Assembly (NCBI GenBank): GCA_000697455.1
Contig: JNET01029134.1
Span: 1 to 16,300, forward strand
Length of the DNA: 16,300 nucleotides
From: Basidiobolus heterosporus B8920
Taxonomy: Eukaryota > Basidiobolomycota > Basidiobolomycetes > Basidiobolales > Basidiobolaceae
Direction: 5' to 3'
Shown here: piece after piece, positions 7,789 to 16,300 of the stretch
Layout: every line of letters begins with the position of its first letter
Position numbering within the stretch: position 1 is the stretch's first letter
The notes under the pieces: generated by a model
The model's database searches: none
What the model saw: only the letters and a program-made list of their open reading frames with translations
Told to the model about the DNA's origin: nothing
Translations under genes and position numbers: made by a program

Positions 7789-7858
7789 ATGATCTCTTCA
7801 ATCTCGTTTAGGGTGGTATGATCTCTTCAATCTCGTTTGGAGTGGTATGATCTCTTTA
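7789..7858. repeat. 29-bp tandem repeat, about 2.4 copies
   Basis: Units at 7789-7817 and 7818-7846, plus a 12-base partial unit at 7847-7858. The two full units start ATGATCTCTTCAATCTCGTT and differ at only two positions (TTTAGGG against TTTGGAG), so the duplication is recent. It lies between genes. Confidence 0.9.
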
Positions 7859-7911
7859 AACATGTCTAAAATTGCCCTTTGATTTCCTGGATATCTAGGC
7901 AACTATCTGTT

Positions 7912-7947
7912 GGTTCTGCTTGTGGCTCTGTTTGTGGTTCTGCTTGC
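7912..7947. repeat. Degenerate 12-bp tandem repeat, three copies
   Basis: Three units of the form GG(T/C)TCTG(C/T)TTG(T/C) in a row. It encodes QAEP-like repeats on the minus strand, in a frame without other support. Confidence 0.75.
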
Positions 7948-8252
7948 ATATAGGTCACTTCATTGTAATCACTACACCCGAGTCTAAGCCACCGGGATCG
8001 GTTTCTTAGATTTACGTAACCACTGAAATAATCATAGCAATAGCATAACATTGGTTTAACTAATGGTTTATTGTGAAATAGCTAAGCCACAAGTATCACT
8101 TGATTTCACAACCAGTTTTGTAAAAGATCGGGCCAGTTATCTATGTTCGTATGAAGTTGTGGACAATCGAACCTTGGTAAAATGCATTCAAACACCCACC
8201 CCCTTTGCTCTGCTAACGTAGTTCATGTTCACTTCGTCATCTCTGATCCTAA

Positions 8253-8260
8253 TATAAATA
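8253..8260 (+). promoter_or_regulatory. TATA box of the fasciclin gene
   Basis: TATAAATA lies 118 bp before ATG 8378. The spacing is typical of a fungal TATA promoter with a short leader. Confidence 0.5.
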
Positions 8261-8377
8261 GTATAGATCTGGTGTTCATCAACTGGAAGCATCATCTATC
8301 TTTATTTTCTACTTTCGAATATTCCATTGAGGCTTATCCAACTCTAACCTTTCCATTCCCCAAGTAGTTGACGGAAG

Positions 8378-10193
8378 ATGCGCATCGCCACTTTGTGTGT
8401 TCAACTATTTCTACTCTCCTCGGTAATCGCTACTCCAAATGTTGGTAAAGAGCGTACTATCCTAGAAGTGTTAGACGATGACTACCGTTTTGCCAGGTTG
8501 ATGGACGCTTTGAACAAGGAGCGTACATTGACTGAAGAGTTAATTGATCGGCCAAAGGCAGAGGTTGGTGATTGATTTATGTTCTCTAAAGGGTGATGTT
8601 TGATACTTAGGTTCTTGTCAGATGACTGTATTTGCCCCTACCAACGAGGCATTTCGAAAGCTCCGTGATCGTTTCAGAGGCCGTTATCCCAAGGACCTGC
8701 TGAAAGAGGTATTCATCTAATAGATTCCCGATCACTCCACAAGTACATCTCATGACTCTTTCATTCGATAGATGATTCAATATCACGTTATTTATAAGGT
8801 CACCTCTTCAGAAACCCTGGATGAAACCAAGTTGTTCCAGACCTCTCTACAACTCAAAGAGTTGGATGATCGTATGCAAAGTGTGCGTATTACCAGATAC
8901 AATGGAAGGCCCTTGCTAAATGGTCACGCCAGACTTCAAGAGACCGATATGGGTGCAATCAATGGAATGATTCATGCTATCGATGAAGTTTTGATTCCAC
9001 CACCAGAAATTAACAAGGTCCTCTTAAGAACACCCTCTCTATTCTCTACAATGAGCGCAGCACTGCAGAGAACCGGACTAGACAAGAAAGTGCAGGAGTC
9101 TACGGGGATGTCAGCCTTTATCCCTACCAACCAAGCATTCCGAAACCTCGGGTGTCGTGCTCTGAATTATCTCTTCTCCAGAGATGGAGAGAAGGATCTC
9201 CGAAAATTAGTAGAGTACCACTTCTCAAACAAGCTATCCTATTCTATGGATATGTTGAATGAGGTTACTGGCGGTGGAGGACGCAATAAACATGGGCGCA
9301 GGAGAGGAAACAACGGGCGTCGTAGAGACGACGACTGGGTCAAAAAGAGTGGAATGGTCACGCTCTCACTTGACCAGTCTGGGGAACATATTGAAAGTGA
9401 ATGCTACGATCAGCGTGATTTATATACACGCCACCCTAACCATGGTAGACGTGGAGGTTGGGATGATGATGATGATTATTATGATAGACCTCATCGTGGA
9501 GGCTATCGACGCGGTAGGGGAGGCTGGGATGATGATGATGATGACGATGACTACGATCAACCTCGTCGCGGAGGTAATCGCCGTGGTAGGGGAGGCTGGG
9601 ACGACAATGACGACGACTACGATCAACCTCGTCGTGGAGGTAATCGCCGTGGTAGAGGAGGCTGGGACGATGATGATGATTATAACGATCAACCTCGTCG
9701 GGGCAGAGGTGGTTGGGACGATGATGATTACGATGATCAGCCTCGTCGCGGAGGCCATCGCGGTAGAGGTGGTTGGGATGATGATGATGATGATTACGAC
9801 CAACCGCGTCGCGGAGGCCATCGTCGTGGTAGAGGCGGCTGGGATGATGATGATGATGATTATGACCAACCTCGTCGCGGAGGCCATCGTCATGGCAGAG
9901 GTGACCGCGACAACGACCGTGGACGTCGGGGACGTGGAGGTCGCCATGGTCAGGATGAGTTTGAAAAGATCAAGTTCCCATCTATGTTTGGTGGGGAGAA
10001 GTTGGAAGTCTATCTGAACTCCAACTCACTCAGGGGCAATCATTTTGACATCGTTGTTAACAACGAGGCACGTGTCATCTTCGCTGATTACGTCGCCAAG
10101 AATGGAGTCATCCATGGACTAGACAACATTCTTGTCCCTGAAGGACTAGATATTCCTAGCGATTGGTTCGATGATGAGCCCTGTGATTTCTAA
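8378..10193 (+). CDS. Secreted two-domain fasciclin (FAS1) protein with an Asp/RGG repeat insertion
   Basis: FAS1 proteins are extracellular or surface adhesion-type proteins. Exons are 8378-8563, 8622-8708 and 8772-10193, joined in phase 0, giving 564 residues. The N-terminus MRIATLCVQLFLLSSVIA is a signal peptide. FAS1-1 spans about residues 27-170: ILEVLDDDYRFARLMDAL, TVFAPTNEAFRKL (H1), MIQYHV, and IHAIDEVLIPP (H2). FAS1-2 starts about 172: VLLRTPSLFSTMSAALQ, SAFIPTNQAFRNL (H1), LVEYHF, later FGGEKLEVYLNSNS, VVNNEARVIFADYVAKNG and VIHGLDNILVPEG (H2). Between the YH and FGGEKL parts of FAS1-2 lies a long insertion that includes seven units of the type GGWDDDDDDYDQPRRGGHRR. No C-terminal hydrophobic GPI signal is seen: the end is DEPCDF, so the protein is probably secreted or wall-associated. 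A TATA box lies 118 bp upstream. The FAS1 assignment is firm; the role of the insert is unknown. Confidence 0.92.
9453..9902 (+). repeat. Coding tandem repeat: seven GGW-D(4-8)-Y-DQPRRGG units
   Basis: Seven units of about 17-24 codons (residues about 319-468) each begin GGW, followed by a run of 4-8 acidic residues, mostly GAT codons, then a Tyr/Asp/Gln/Pro bridge and RRGG(N/H)RRGR. Units vary mainly in the number of GAT codons and by loss of a few residues in units four and five, as expected from slippage and unequal exchange. The two long open frames on the other phase and strand here are shadows of this composition. Confidence 0.95.
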
Positions 10194-10316
10194 ATAGCGA
10201 TCAAGACATATAACTGGGATGTAAATAACTTGGGATTCCACTTTCTACCTTCGCTCAATCGTTGTATTTAACTATGACAAACTTTTCTTTCTAAGCTAAC
10301 GAAAACTACCCAATTG

Positions 10317-10322
10317 AATAAA
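10317..10322 (+). terminator. Candidate polyadenylation signal AATAAA for the fasciclin gene
   Basis: AATAAA lies 124 bp after the fasciclin stop, in the 250-bp convergent spacer shared with the SRP receptor gene. Confidence 0.45.
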
Positions 10323-10443
10323 GCTACATCTATTTCATGCGAGAATCATGGACTACTTGGTTATTATGAGATCATACATAGTAACGCGACTTTAATAAAG
10401 AGTTGATAAATAATCATATGTAGAAGGGAACGCGTGTAACCAA

Positions 10444-11466
10444 TTAGTTCTCCATTGTATCGGCGATCCAGCTACTAATCTCCTGTGTCTGTTCCTTCTC
10501 CACTGAGCATTCAGTAAATGTAACCAAATTGGTAAGATGTTCGAATTTGAACTTCTGATCCTCAAACCCAAGGAACTCTGTAATTTCACTACCATCTCCA
10601 GAATCATGCGTCTCGAGAGCAGCACCACGAGTAACACGAATACGATCACTATATACATAAAGTTAGTTATAACTTCAACAGTTTTTGTGAATTTTTCGCT
10701 GACGTACATTTCGTTTTCAAGAATCTCTTGAATCTTTTCTTTACGGAAAGCGGTCAGCAATTCAGTTTTGTTGCAGGCCACCAGAACAGGAATCTCCGAC
10801 CGAACTGTATGTTTGTTGGCGAGAACATCATACAAATAGCTGTCGAAGGTGAAATATTAAAGTTAGCACTCGACTCTACTGGAACGGTTAGAAGATCCCA
10901 CTTACTCGGCAATCGCATGTCTGGACTTGTTGATTGAGGTGCTATCCACTACAAACACTACGCCACGGGTAATTGGCATATAGTCGGCAAATTTGAAGCG
11001 AAGTTTTTCGTGTCCGGGGACATCAACTATGTGAATTGGTGATTTAGTCATTGGGATTTCCTAGGAGAAAGGGAAAAAGAAATCAGTCAAAGGTTTTTAA
11101 CGGTGAAATAGGTGGGATATTACCTCCGAATCTTTCAACTCTACATAGGCGTCGTTCTCTGTCATGGAAGTGCAAGTAGTGGGTACTTTGCCGAAACGAA
11201 GCTAGAAGAAACATCCGAAGGTTAGTTGACCAAAAACCTTATTCCACATTTCCGACATGAAGTGCTTTGAACCCTACAGTAAATCATAATATACTTACGT
11301 TACAATATAAAGAAGTCTTTCCGGAATCTGCCAAGCCAAGAAGTAAAAAAGCATCATTCTTTTTGGCCTTCTTTAACAGTTGGTTGTGTCCACCAGTCGA
11401 TAAAAATCCGATTACAACGATGGCCAGAATGGCTACCGCGACCAATACTAAAGTACCAAGCTCCAT
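10444..11466 (-). CDS. SRP102: Signal recognition particle receptor subunit beta
   Basis: SR-beta is the ER membrane GTPase that anchors SR-alpha and docks ribosome-SRP complexes. Minus-strand exons are 11466-11299, 11201-11124, 11060-10906, 10839-10708 and 10648-10444, with introns of 97, 63, 66 and 59 bp, all GT...AG and phase-consistent, giving 245 residues. Order: a single N-terminal membrane segment (LVLVAVAILAIVVIGFL, residues 5-21), G1 P-loop GLADSGKTSL (about 44-53), a switch region with PTTCTSM, G3 DVPGHEKLR, G4 ACNKTE and G5-like TECS near the C-terminus, followed by an SRX-family tail ending DTMEN. G4 has Glu where most GTPases have Asp; from memory yeast Srp102 has a similar NKSE, so this is a family trait rather than damage. 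The start is ATG 11466; the GTG four codons upstream is not used. It lies head to tail with Has1 and converges on the fasciclin gene. Confidence 0.95.
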
Positions 11467-11851
11467 ATTAAAAATCACAACACAACTAGAAAGAGTCGAC
11501 TATGGCTGTGAGTAACCAAACTCATATTAGTTTGCCACCAACCACTCACGACAATTCTATTGGGTAAAATGGAAATCTTTTCATCGAAAATAGGAAATTT
11601 ATAGATAAATTTTGAATGCTAAGTTTATTAGTATACTCCATTTATTATAGGGAAAAATCACAGAAATATTCACAAATGAGGGAATGTCTTCGTAGGTGAG
11701 ATGCAAGCAAGAGAAATGACCAAGCATACGCGTAGAAAGAGAAGACCTTTAGGAGAGAAGCTCGACCATCATAGCAGGTGTGTATAGATGATCAAAATAA
11801 TAAGTCTAATAATATTTGTTTACATATCTGACCAAAAGGAAGTTGAGTGAT
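11467..11851. other. Spacer between Has1 3' end and SRP receptor beta start
   Basis: About 385 bp of AT-rich sequence with no frame or structure I can support. It should carry the promoter of the SRP receptor gene and the 3' end of Has1, both read on the minus strand. Confidence 0.5.
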
Positions 11852-13641
11852 CTAGCGAGTCCATTGACGTCCGTCTCCATTTCTGGAGTTCAAACTCTTC
11901 TGCTTAACAAAGTGCTCCTTGCCTTCAAGCTTCTTTCCCTTGTAGCCAGCACCGAAGCCACCACCACCACCACGGCGTTCTACCTTGTCACCCTTGCCAC
12001 TGGCACCAATGCTGATATTGACCTTAGGAGGAACAACGAAACCAAAGGCCTTGGCTACTTTCTGAAGATCCAATTGGTTGACATTGAAGATGGATTTGAG
12101 GGAGTAGGAGGCATAAGCTTGCAAGTAGGAACGATAACCGTCACGTGCAGACTTGTTAAGGTAGTAGTTCTTCTCGACCAATTTCTCAAGTTGAGCTTGA
12201 ACATTGGCGATCTTGTTGTTGGGGAATTGGTATTCATTGAGGGGAACCTTGGCTTGTTTCAAAAAGCGAAGGAATCCCAGTTCTGAAGGAAGTAAGAACA
12301 AGAGAGATTTACCACGGGTACCAGCTCTGGCAGTACGGCCGACACGATGGATATAATCTCTAGGATCATCCGGAGGATCGTATTGGATAATCCAATCAAC
12401 AGCAGGAATATCCAAACCACGAGCAGCTACATCAGTACAGATGAGGATACCAGTCTCAGCGTTACAGAATTCGAAGAAAGTGTTGGTTCTCTTCTGTTGC
12501 TTTTGACGACCGTGAAGATCCAATACAGGGATGTCAATGTAGTTCAATAGTTCGGCGTGATATTTGACCGAGTTACAAGAAGAGAAGAAGACAATGATCT
12601 TCTTCTTCAAGTTCTTCTTGAGGAAAGTGAAGAGAAGAAGGAATCGCTTATCACTCTCGCAAACAACATAACCTTGCTCCAATCCCTCGGCGGTGGAGGT
12701 ATCATTTCTCTCATCAACATTGATATAAAGAGGTCCCTTCTTAAGTGACATTCTAGCAAGATCCTCAACCTTAGTGGTTTGTGTTGCGGAGAAAAGCATA
12801 GATTGACGAGATTCGTTGGGAAGAATACGAATAATTTGCTTCATTTCATCTTCGAAACCACATTCCAAAATTCTATCGGCCTCATCAATGACGAGAGCTT
12901 TCAAGTTCTTGAACACAAATCCTCTAGTATTCTGCAAGTGATCCAATAGACGACCGGGGGTAGCAACGAGAAGATTAACTCCCTTAGTAAGCTTGTCAGC
13001 CTCAGCCTTTCTGTTGGCGCCACCAATCACAATACCAAAAGTTTGGCTGTGGAACTTGAGAAGGTCCTTAGCGACACCAAAAATCTGAAGAGCCAACTCT
13101 CTAGTGGGAGAGATAATGATAATACCAGTACCGTTTCTAGGTTTGAATTTGAGTTTAGCCAACAATTCAATGGCAGGAATCAAGAAAGCAAGGGTCTTTC
13201 CCGAACCAGTTTTGGCGGCGCCGAGAACATCGCGACCAGCCATAAGAGGGGGGATAGTACGAGCTTGGACTTCAGTCATCTTAGTAAAACCCATCTCGCT
13301 GATGGCGTTGGATGTTTTCTCGGACAAACCCAAAGCGCTGAACTCGTAGTTGAGAACCTGGCCTATAGTCAAGATCAGTTAGTAATTAATACTTGAACAA
13401 AAATATCGAGAAACCTCCACAAGAAAAACTTACCAGCTTCGTTGAAAGCCTCTTTCTCGATGCTCCCTTCCATTTTGTGTTCGCGAATGTTAGGTCGCTC
13501 AGCAAGCTCCTCATCGTTAGCCTCCTCCTCGTTGGTTTGCTCGATTTCGGGCTTTTTACTTACAGGCTCTTCGCCCTCAGTCTCAACGTGCTTACGCTTC
13601 TTATCAACAGACTTCTTGGACTTCTTCTCTGTAGGTGCCAT
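11852..13641 (-). CDS. HAS1: DEAD-box ATP-dependent RNA helicase Has1/DDX18
   Basis: Has1 is a nucleolar helicase needed for 40S and 60S ribosomal subunit assembly and snoRNA release. Minus-strand exons are 13641-13434 and 13362-11852, with a 71-bp intron carrying a TACTAAC branch site; the protein has 572 residues. The Lys/Glu-rich N-terminal tail ([20 protein letters not shown]) is a nucleolar-type signal. The core follows: Q motif FSALGL...[10 protein letters not shown], motif [10 protein letters not shown], Ia PTRELA, Ib TPGRLLDHL, motif II DEAD within [56 protein letters not shown]. After the core comes the Has1 signature [40 protein letters not shown], then a Gly/Lys-rich tail with [15 protein letters not shown]. 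All catalytic residues are present. It diverges from the F-BAR-RhoGAP gene, and a telo-box lies 219 bp upstream of its ATG. Confidence 0.97.
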
Positions 13642-13792
13642 AGTGTCGCAACTGGTAAGCCTCTAATTGTCCAGATGAAGACTATATCTAAAATACATTC
13701 TACGTCTTAACGCAAAAAAAAAAGTGAGAAAAAAAATCATGACCAGTTTTACCTAGAATAGAAATGAGAAAACTCAGCTATTTTTTTTCTTT

Positions 13793-13819
13793 TCGTGATG
13801 GTTCTTGAAGCCATCACGA
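13793..13819. repeat. 9-bp perfect inverted repeat in the divergent spacer
   Basis: Arms TCGTGATGG (13793-13801) and CCATCACGA (13811-13819), separated by nine bases. The T-run lies before it on the plus strand, so it is not a hairpin-plus-T terminator in either direction. It may be a binding site for a dimeric factor or chance. Confidence 0.55.
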
Positions 13820-13859
13820 TTTGACTAGCTCAACCGATCTATCCAGCTTATGTCTAGGA

Positions 13860-13868
13860 TTAGGGTTA
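13860..13868 (+). promoter_or_regulatory. Telo-box (TTAGGGTTA) upstream of Has1
   Basis: TTAGGGTTA lies 219 bp upstream of the Has1 ATG and about 490 bp upstream of the F-BAR-RhoGAP ATG. Telomere-repeat-like boxes bound by Tbf1/Teb1-type factors are known in promoters of ribosome-biogenesis genes in fungi and plants, which fits Has1. The function here is inferred. Confidence 0.45.
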
Positions 13869-14361
13869 AAGTAAGCAAACAGATTTAAATGTTGATTTAA
13901 CCCGGTAGACATCAACCACCACCTGCATGCTATATGAAACGAAACACTGTCAACAATAAAAGTCCGCCAATCAGCCTAGGTGTAGCTAAATAGGTCCTGT
14001 TTATTTTAAGAGATCCAATAAGTTTCTATTTTTGATCATCCACTCATTTCAACAAAGAATCAGTGACAAATATTTATGCTACATAGGGTTTGATAAGGGC
14101 GTAAACAGATGGTTTGTTAAATCTAAGAGCCTCGTTGGATTGATCTGCTGCCCACCCTAACCACCACTTTACGAGTTGATAGTGACAGGGTTTTACAAAG
14201 TCACCGTCGTCAAGCTGGATAACTTAAAAAAAAGACCAAGCATAAGGAAGGCCGTAAAAGCGGTTAGGAACAAGGTTAACACGACTATATTTCTCTTCTC
14301 TTTGCTTACTATTTATTGACCCTCCCTTTTTATTACTTAGGAGGTGTTCTCTTCCTTTGCT

Positions 14362-16300
14362 ATGCCCAACCATGCTGCGTCACGCTCGGCTAACTCTAAC
14401 GACGATATTGAACTGGTAATAACTCTTTCTCTGCGTACCGAGAGCCTCCTATTTGCTCGGCCTTACCTTTGAGTAGTAGTTATTGAAATGTTACTTATGT
14501 CCCAAACTCAGATTTCAAATGTCGAACATTCGTACCACTATGTTAAAGAGTTGACAGAAGGAAACCAAACAGAACTGGGATCTCTTTTAAGCTTTTTTCG
14601 CCAGCGGTAGGAGAATACTATTTACTAAATTAAGGCTCTCTTATTATGGCACTTACTAAAATATATATCTATAGTCTGGTAATAGAGGAACAGTACTGGA
14701 AGAGTCTTGATAAACTAGCTAAACGAAATGCTGAATTCTTTCCTTTAATGTAAACTTGCAACTTTTGCATCTATCTGTTGACCTCCTGTCTCATCTTCGA
14801 CTTTGCGGATATTCAATCTTCTAGGACTGGTGCCTCCAATCTAATGACTACCTCTCAGCAAGCTTTCAAAGCCATTGTGTCTGCTCATGAGGAAATGGCG
14901 GCAGCACATAAAACCATCACCGAGAAACTTTCCAAGGAAATCGTGGAGCACCTTGCCACAGTCAAAGTAAACACTCCATTACTACACTCAATTAAGCTTG
15001 TGAATCGTGCACCAACTACTTGCGATACTAGGATAATCACCGATCCAAAGGCGCTAACATTAAATCGATCCTAAAATCGGCTAACAAAGAGTATTTGGAA
15101 TACAGAACTCAAATATTGCCTAAAGTAAGATTTGTGCTAATTCACCACGATTTTGTAACGGTGACTGATTGTTGGGGTGTAGCTACAGAAGGCGTACACA
15201 TCCAAATGTGACTCACTCAAGCAGGCATTTGGTAGTGAAGAAGAGAGTAAACCATTACGACATAAACATACCAATTCCAAGGTAGGTCGCATGCGCAACA
15301 AGGGTATCAGATGTAAATACTGACAATGTTGTTGTTCCACAGAACCTCGCCAAATACGCCAAAGCTAAGAAAGAGTTAGACGAAGCAGGTAACTAACGCA
15401 CCGGTTCAAGTCACCCTTTCTTACTTTAACCAACGCCATTGTTCCAGATGAAGATTATCGTCAGGGAATTCAAGAGCTAGAGCGCGTGAGGCAGAAGCAT
15501 GCGCTTCACACTAAAATCGCATTCGAGGTATTTTCCACAACACACCTCTTTTAAACGCGTTTTGTTCACTCTATTGGTAGGAGGCAAAAGGCTTAGAAGC
15601 TAACCGCATCAAAGAAACCAAAGAAATCTTCCAGAAATTCGGTGCTGCCGAGCTGGAGATGTGCAACAAGACAAACTCAGTATGTATACGAATGAACTGG
15701 ACCGAAGTATTGTCTGACACGTTACCAGATTCTAGAGCACATTTCTCCTTACGTGGAGTGTATCAAGCCTGAGGTCGACATAAGATTGTTCAGTGCGTCT
15801 AGGCAGCCACATGACTGCGCCTTGCCACAGCCAGTCTACTACCATAATTACTATGTTGGCGTAACTAAAGGTACTGTCCTGGCATTATCAGTGAATGCTT
15901 ATCGTAAGTGCACTAATTAATTAGGAGTCGTGTAGATTTGATTTTTGGTGTACCTCTGACCGAACACCATCGATTGAAAAAACGCCATGTTCCGTTGATC
16001 GTAGAGAAGTGTATTGATTTTATTGATAACCATGGTTAGTAGTGCTTTTAGCAGTGTTTTGTGTAGTACTTTCTTTGTACTTGCACTTGTACAGCCTTCT
16101 AAATTCCCTTCTATTCTCTCAGGACTGGACAAAGAAGGGATTTACAGGATTTCGGGGAAACACACTCAAATACAGCAACTACGACAGGCGTTTGAGAAGA
16201 ATGAAGCCATCAGTTTGGAAGACGATACGAGCGTTGCTTCAGTTGCGGGATTGTTGAAAACATACATCAGAGAGCTTCCCGAACCACTGTTTCCTTTCCC
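14362..16300 (+). CDS. F-BAR and RhoGAP domain protein (Rgd1-like), cut by the right edge
   Basis: Such proteins bind curved plasma membrane through the F-BAR dimer and switch off Rho/Cdc42-type GTPases through the GAP domain. Twelve exons are visible: 14362-14415, 14512-14606, 14675-14749, 14825-14966, 15032-15124, 15183-15281, 15343-15388, 15448-15527, 15581-15679, 15729-15870, 15936-16034 and 16123 to the edge. Introns are 49-96 bp and all junction phases agree. About 366 residues are read. F-BAR occupies roughly residues 19-285: Lys/Glu-rich helices with EEQYWKSLDKLAKRN, FKAIVSAHEEMAAAHKTI and KYAKAKKELDEA. A family-type linker ends VYYHNYYVGVTK (about 308). RhoGAP begins at once with FGVPLTEHH, PLIVEKCIDFIDNHG, GLDKEGIYRISGK (Arg finger in IYRISG) and YIRELPEPLFPFP. 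The linker between the two domains is far shorter than I recall for yeast Rgd1. The rest of the GAP domain lies beyond the window. Confidence 0.94.

Larger units (their letters stand above)
7521..8377. other. Spacer between the cyclin and fasciclin genes, with three small tandem repeats
   Basis: About 860 bp without a supported gene. It contains three copies of a 10-bp repeat, 2.4 copies of a 29-bp repeat, three copies of a degenerate 12-bp repeat, an AATAAA at 7781-7786 and a TATA box at 8253-8260 for the next gene. The minus-strand frame at 7866-8051 reads through the 12-bp repeat as QAEPQTEPQAEP and has no other support. Confidence 0.55.
13642..14361. other. Divergent promoter region between Has1 and the F-BAR-RhoGAP gene
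   Basis: 720 bp without a coding frame. Features are poly-A runs at 13713-13722 and 13729-13735, a T8 run (13781-13788), a 9-bp inverted repeat (13793-13819), a telo-box (13860-13868) and a further CCCTAACC at 14154-14161. It presumably serves both flanking genes. Confidence 0.55.

Noticed and set aside
7866-8051. Minus-strand frame with QAEPQTEPQAEP repeats
   Set aside because: It depends on a 12-bp microsatellite-like repeat and has no splice, promoter or family support.
9420-9947. 175-codon minus-strand frame rich in Ile runs, looking like membrane segments
   Set aside because: GAT runs read as ATC on the other strand produce poly-Ile; this is a compositional artefact.
9259-10017. 252-codon overlapping frame in the fasciclin repeat region (Met/Val/Ala-rich)
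   Set aside because: A shadow of the GAT/GGC repeat codons in another phase; it has no independent start context or domain.
11467-11478. GTG start giving four extra residues on SRP receptor beta
   Set aside because: Non-ATG start with no support; ATG 11466 directly precedes the membrane segment.
13793-13819. Inverted repeat as a transcription terminator
   Set aside because: The T-run lies on the wrong side for a hairpin terminator, and the flanking genes diverge from here.
14778-15074. 98-codon single frame across two exons and an intron of the F-BAR gene
   Set aside because: Real exon 4 lies inside it, but the N-terminal and C-terminal parts read intron sequence; the spliced model keeps all phases.
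15403-15415. GGTTCAAGTC as a tRNA B-box
   Set aside because: It lies in a 59-bp intron with no A-box or cloverleaf around it.

Overview
The window looks like nuclear DNA of an early-diverging fungus, though the sequence alone does not give the species. The genes are dense and most carry many short introns (about 49-97 bp, GT...AG). The protein set includes fungal types: a PCL/Pho80-type cyclin, a compact F-BAR-RhoGAP protein of the Rgd1 kind, Has1 and an Srp102-like SRP receptor beta. I saw no capsid, reverse transcriptase, transposase, CRISPR array, rRNA or tRNA, and no new defence or mobile system.

Layout. 1-195 (-): probable N-terminus of an unrecognised gene running off the left edge. 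746-4117 (+): intronless pentatricopeptide-repeat (PPR) protein of 1123 aa with about 27 repeats and a mitochondrial-type leader. 4605-about 5705 (+): multi-exon UPF0014/FetB-STAR2-ALS3-type membrane protein. Its middle is damaged at a perfect 19-base Tn5 mosaic-end (Nextera) sequence. 6825-7520 (+): PCL-type cyclin. 8378-10193 (+): secreted two-domain fasciclin (FAS1) protein with seven Trp/Asp/RGG repeats inside the second domain. 10444-11466 (-): SRP receptor beta, five exons. 11852-13641 (-): DEAD-box helicase Has1/DDX18, two exons. 14362-16300 (+): F-BAR plus RhoGAP protein, twelve exons seen, running off the right edge.

The genes do not form a pathway. They are a mixed set of housekeeping functions: organelle RNA handling, membrane transport, cyclin-CDK signalling, cell surface, ER targeting, ribosome biogenesis and Rho signalling. 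SRP receptor beta and Has1 lie head to tail on the minus strand. Has1 and the F-BAR-RhoGAP gene diverge from a shared 720-bp spacer that holds a telo-box and a 9-bp inverted repeat.

The most striking signal is technical: the synthetic transposase mosaic end at 5173-5191 lies where the conserved central exon of the FetB-like gene should be, so the assembly is probably wrong there. The most interesting biological signals are the Asp/RGG insertion inside a FAS1 domain, the long plant-like PPR array whose code residues can be read as an RNA target, and an 11-bp perfect inverted repeat just upstream of the FetB-like start codon.
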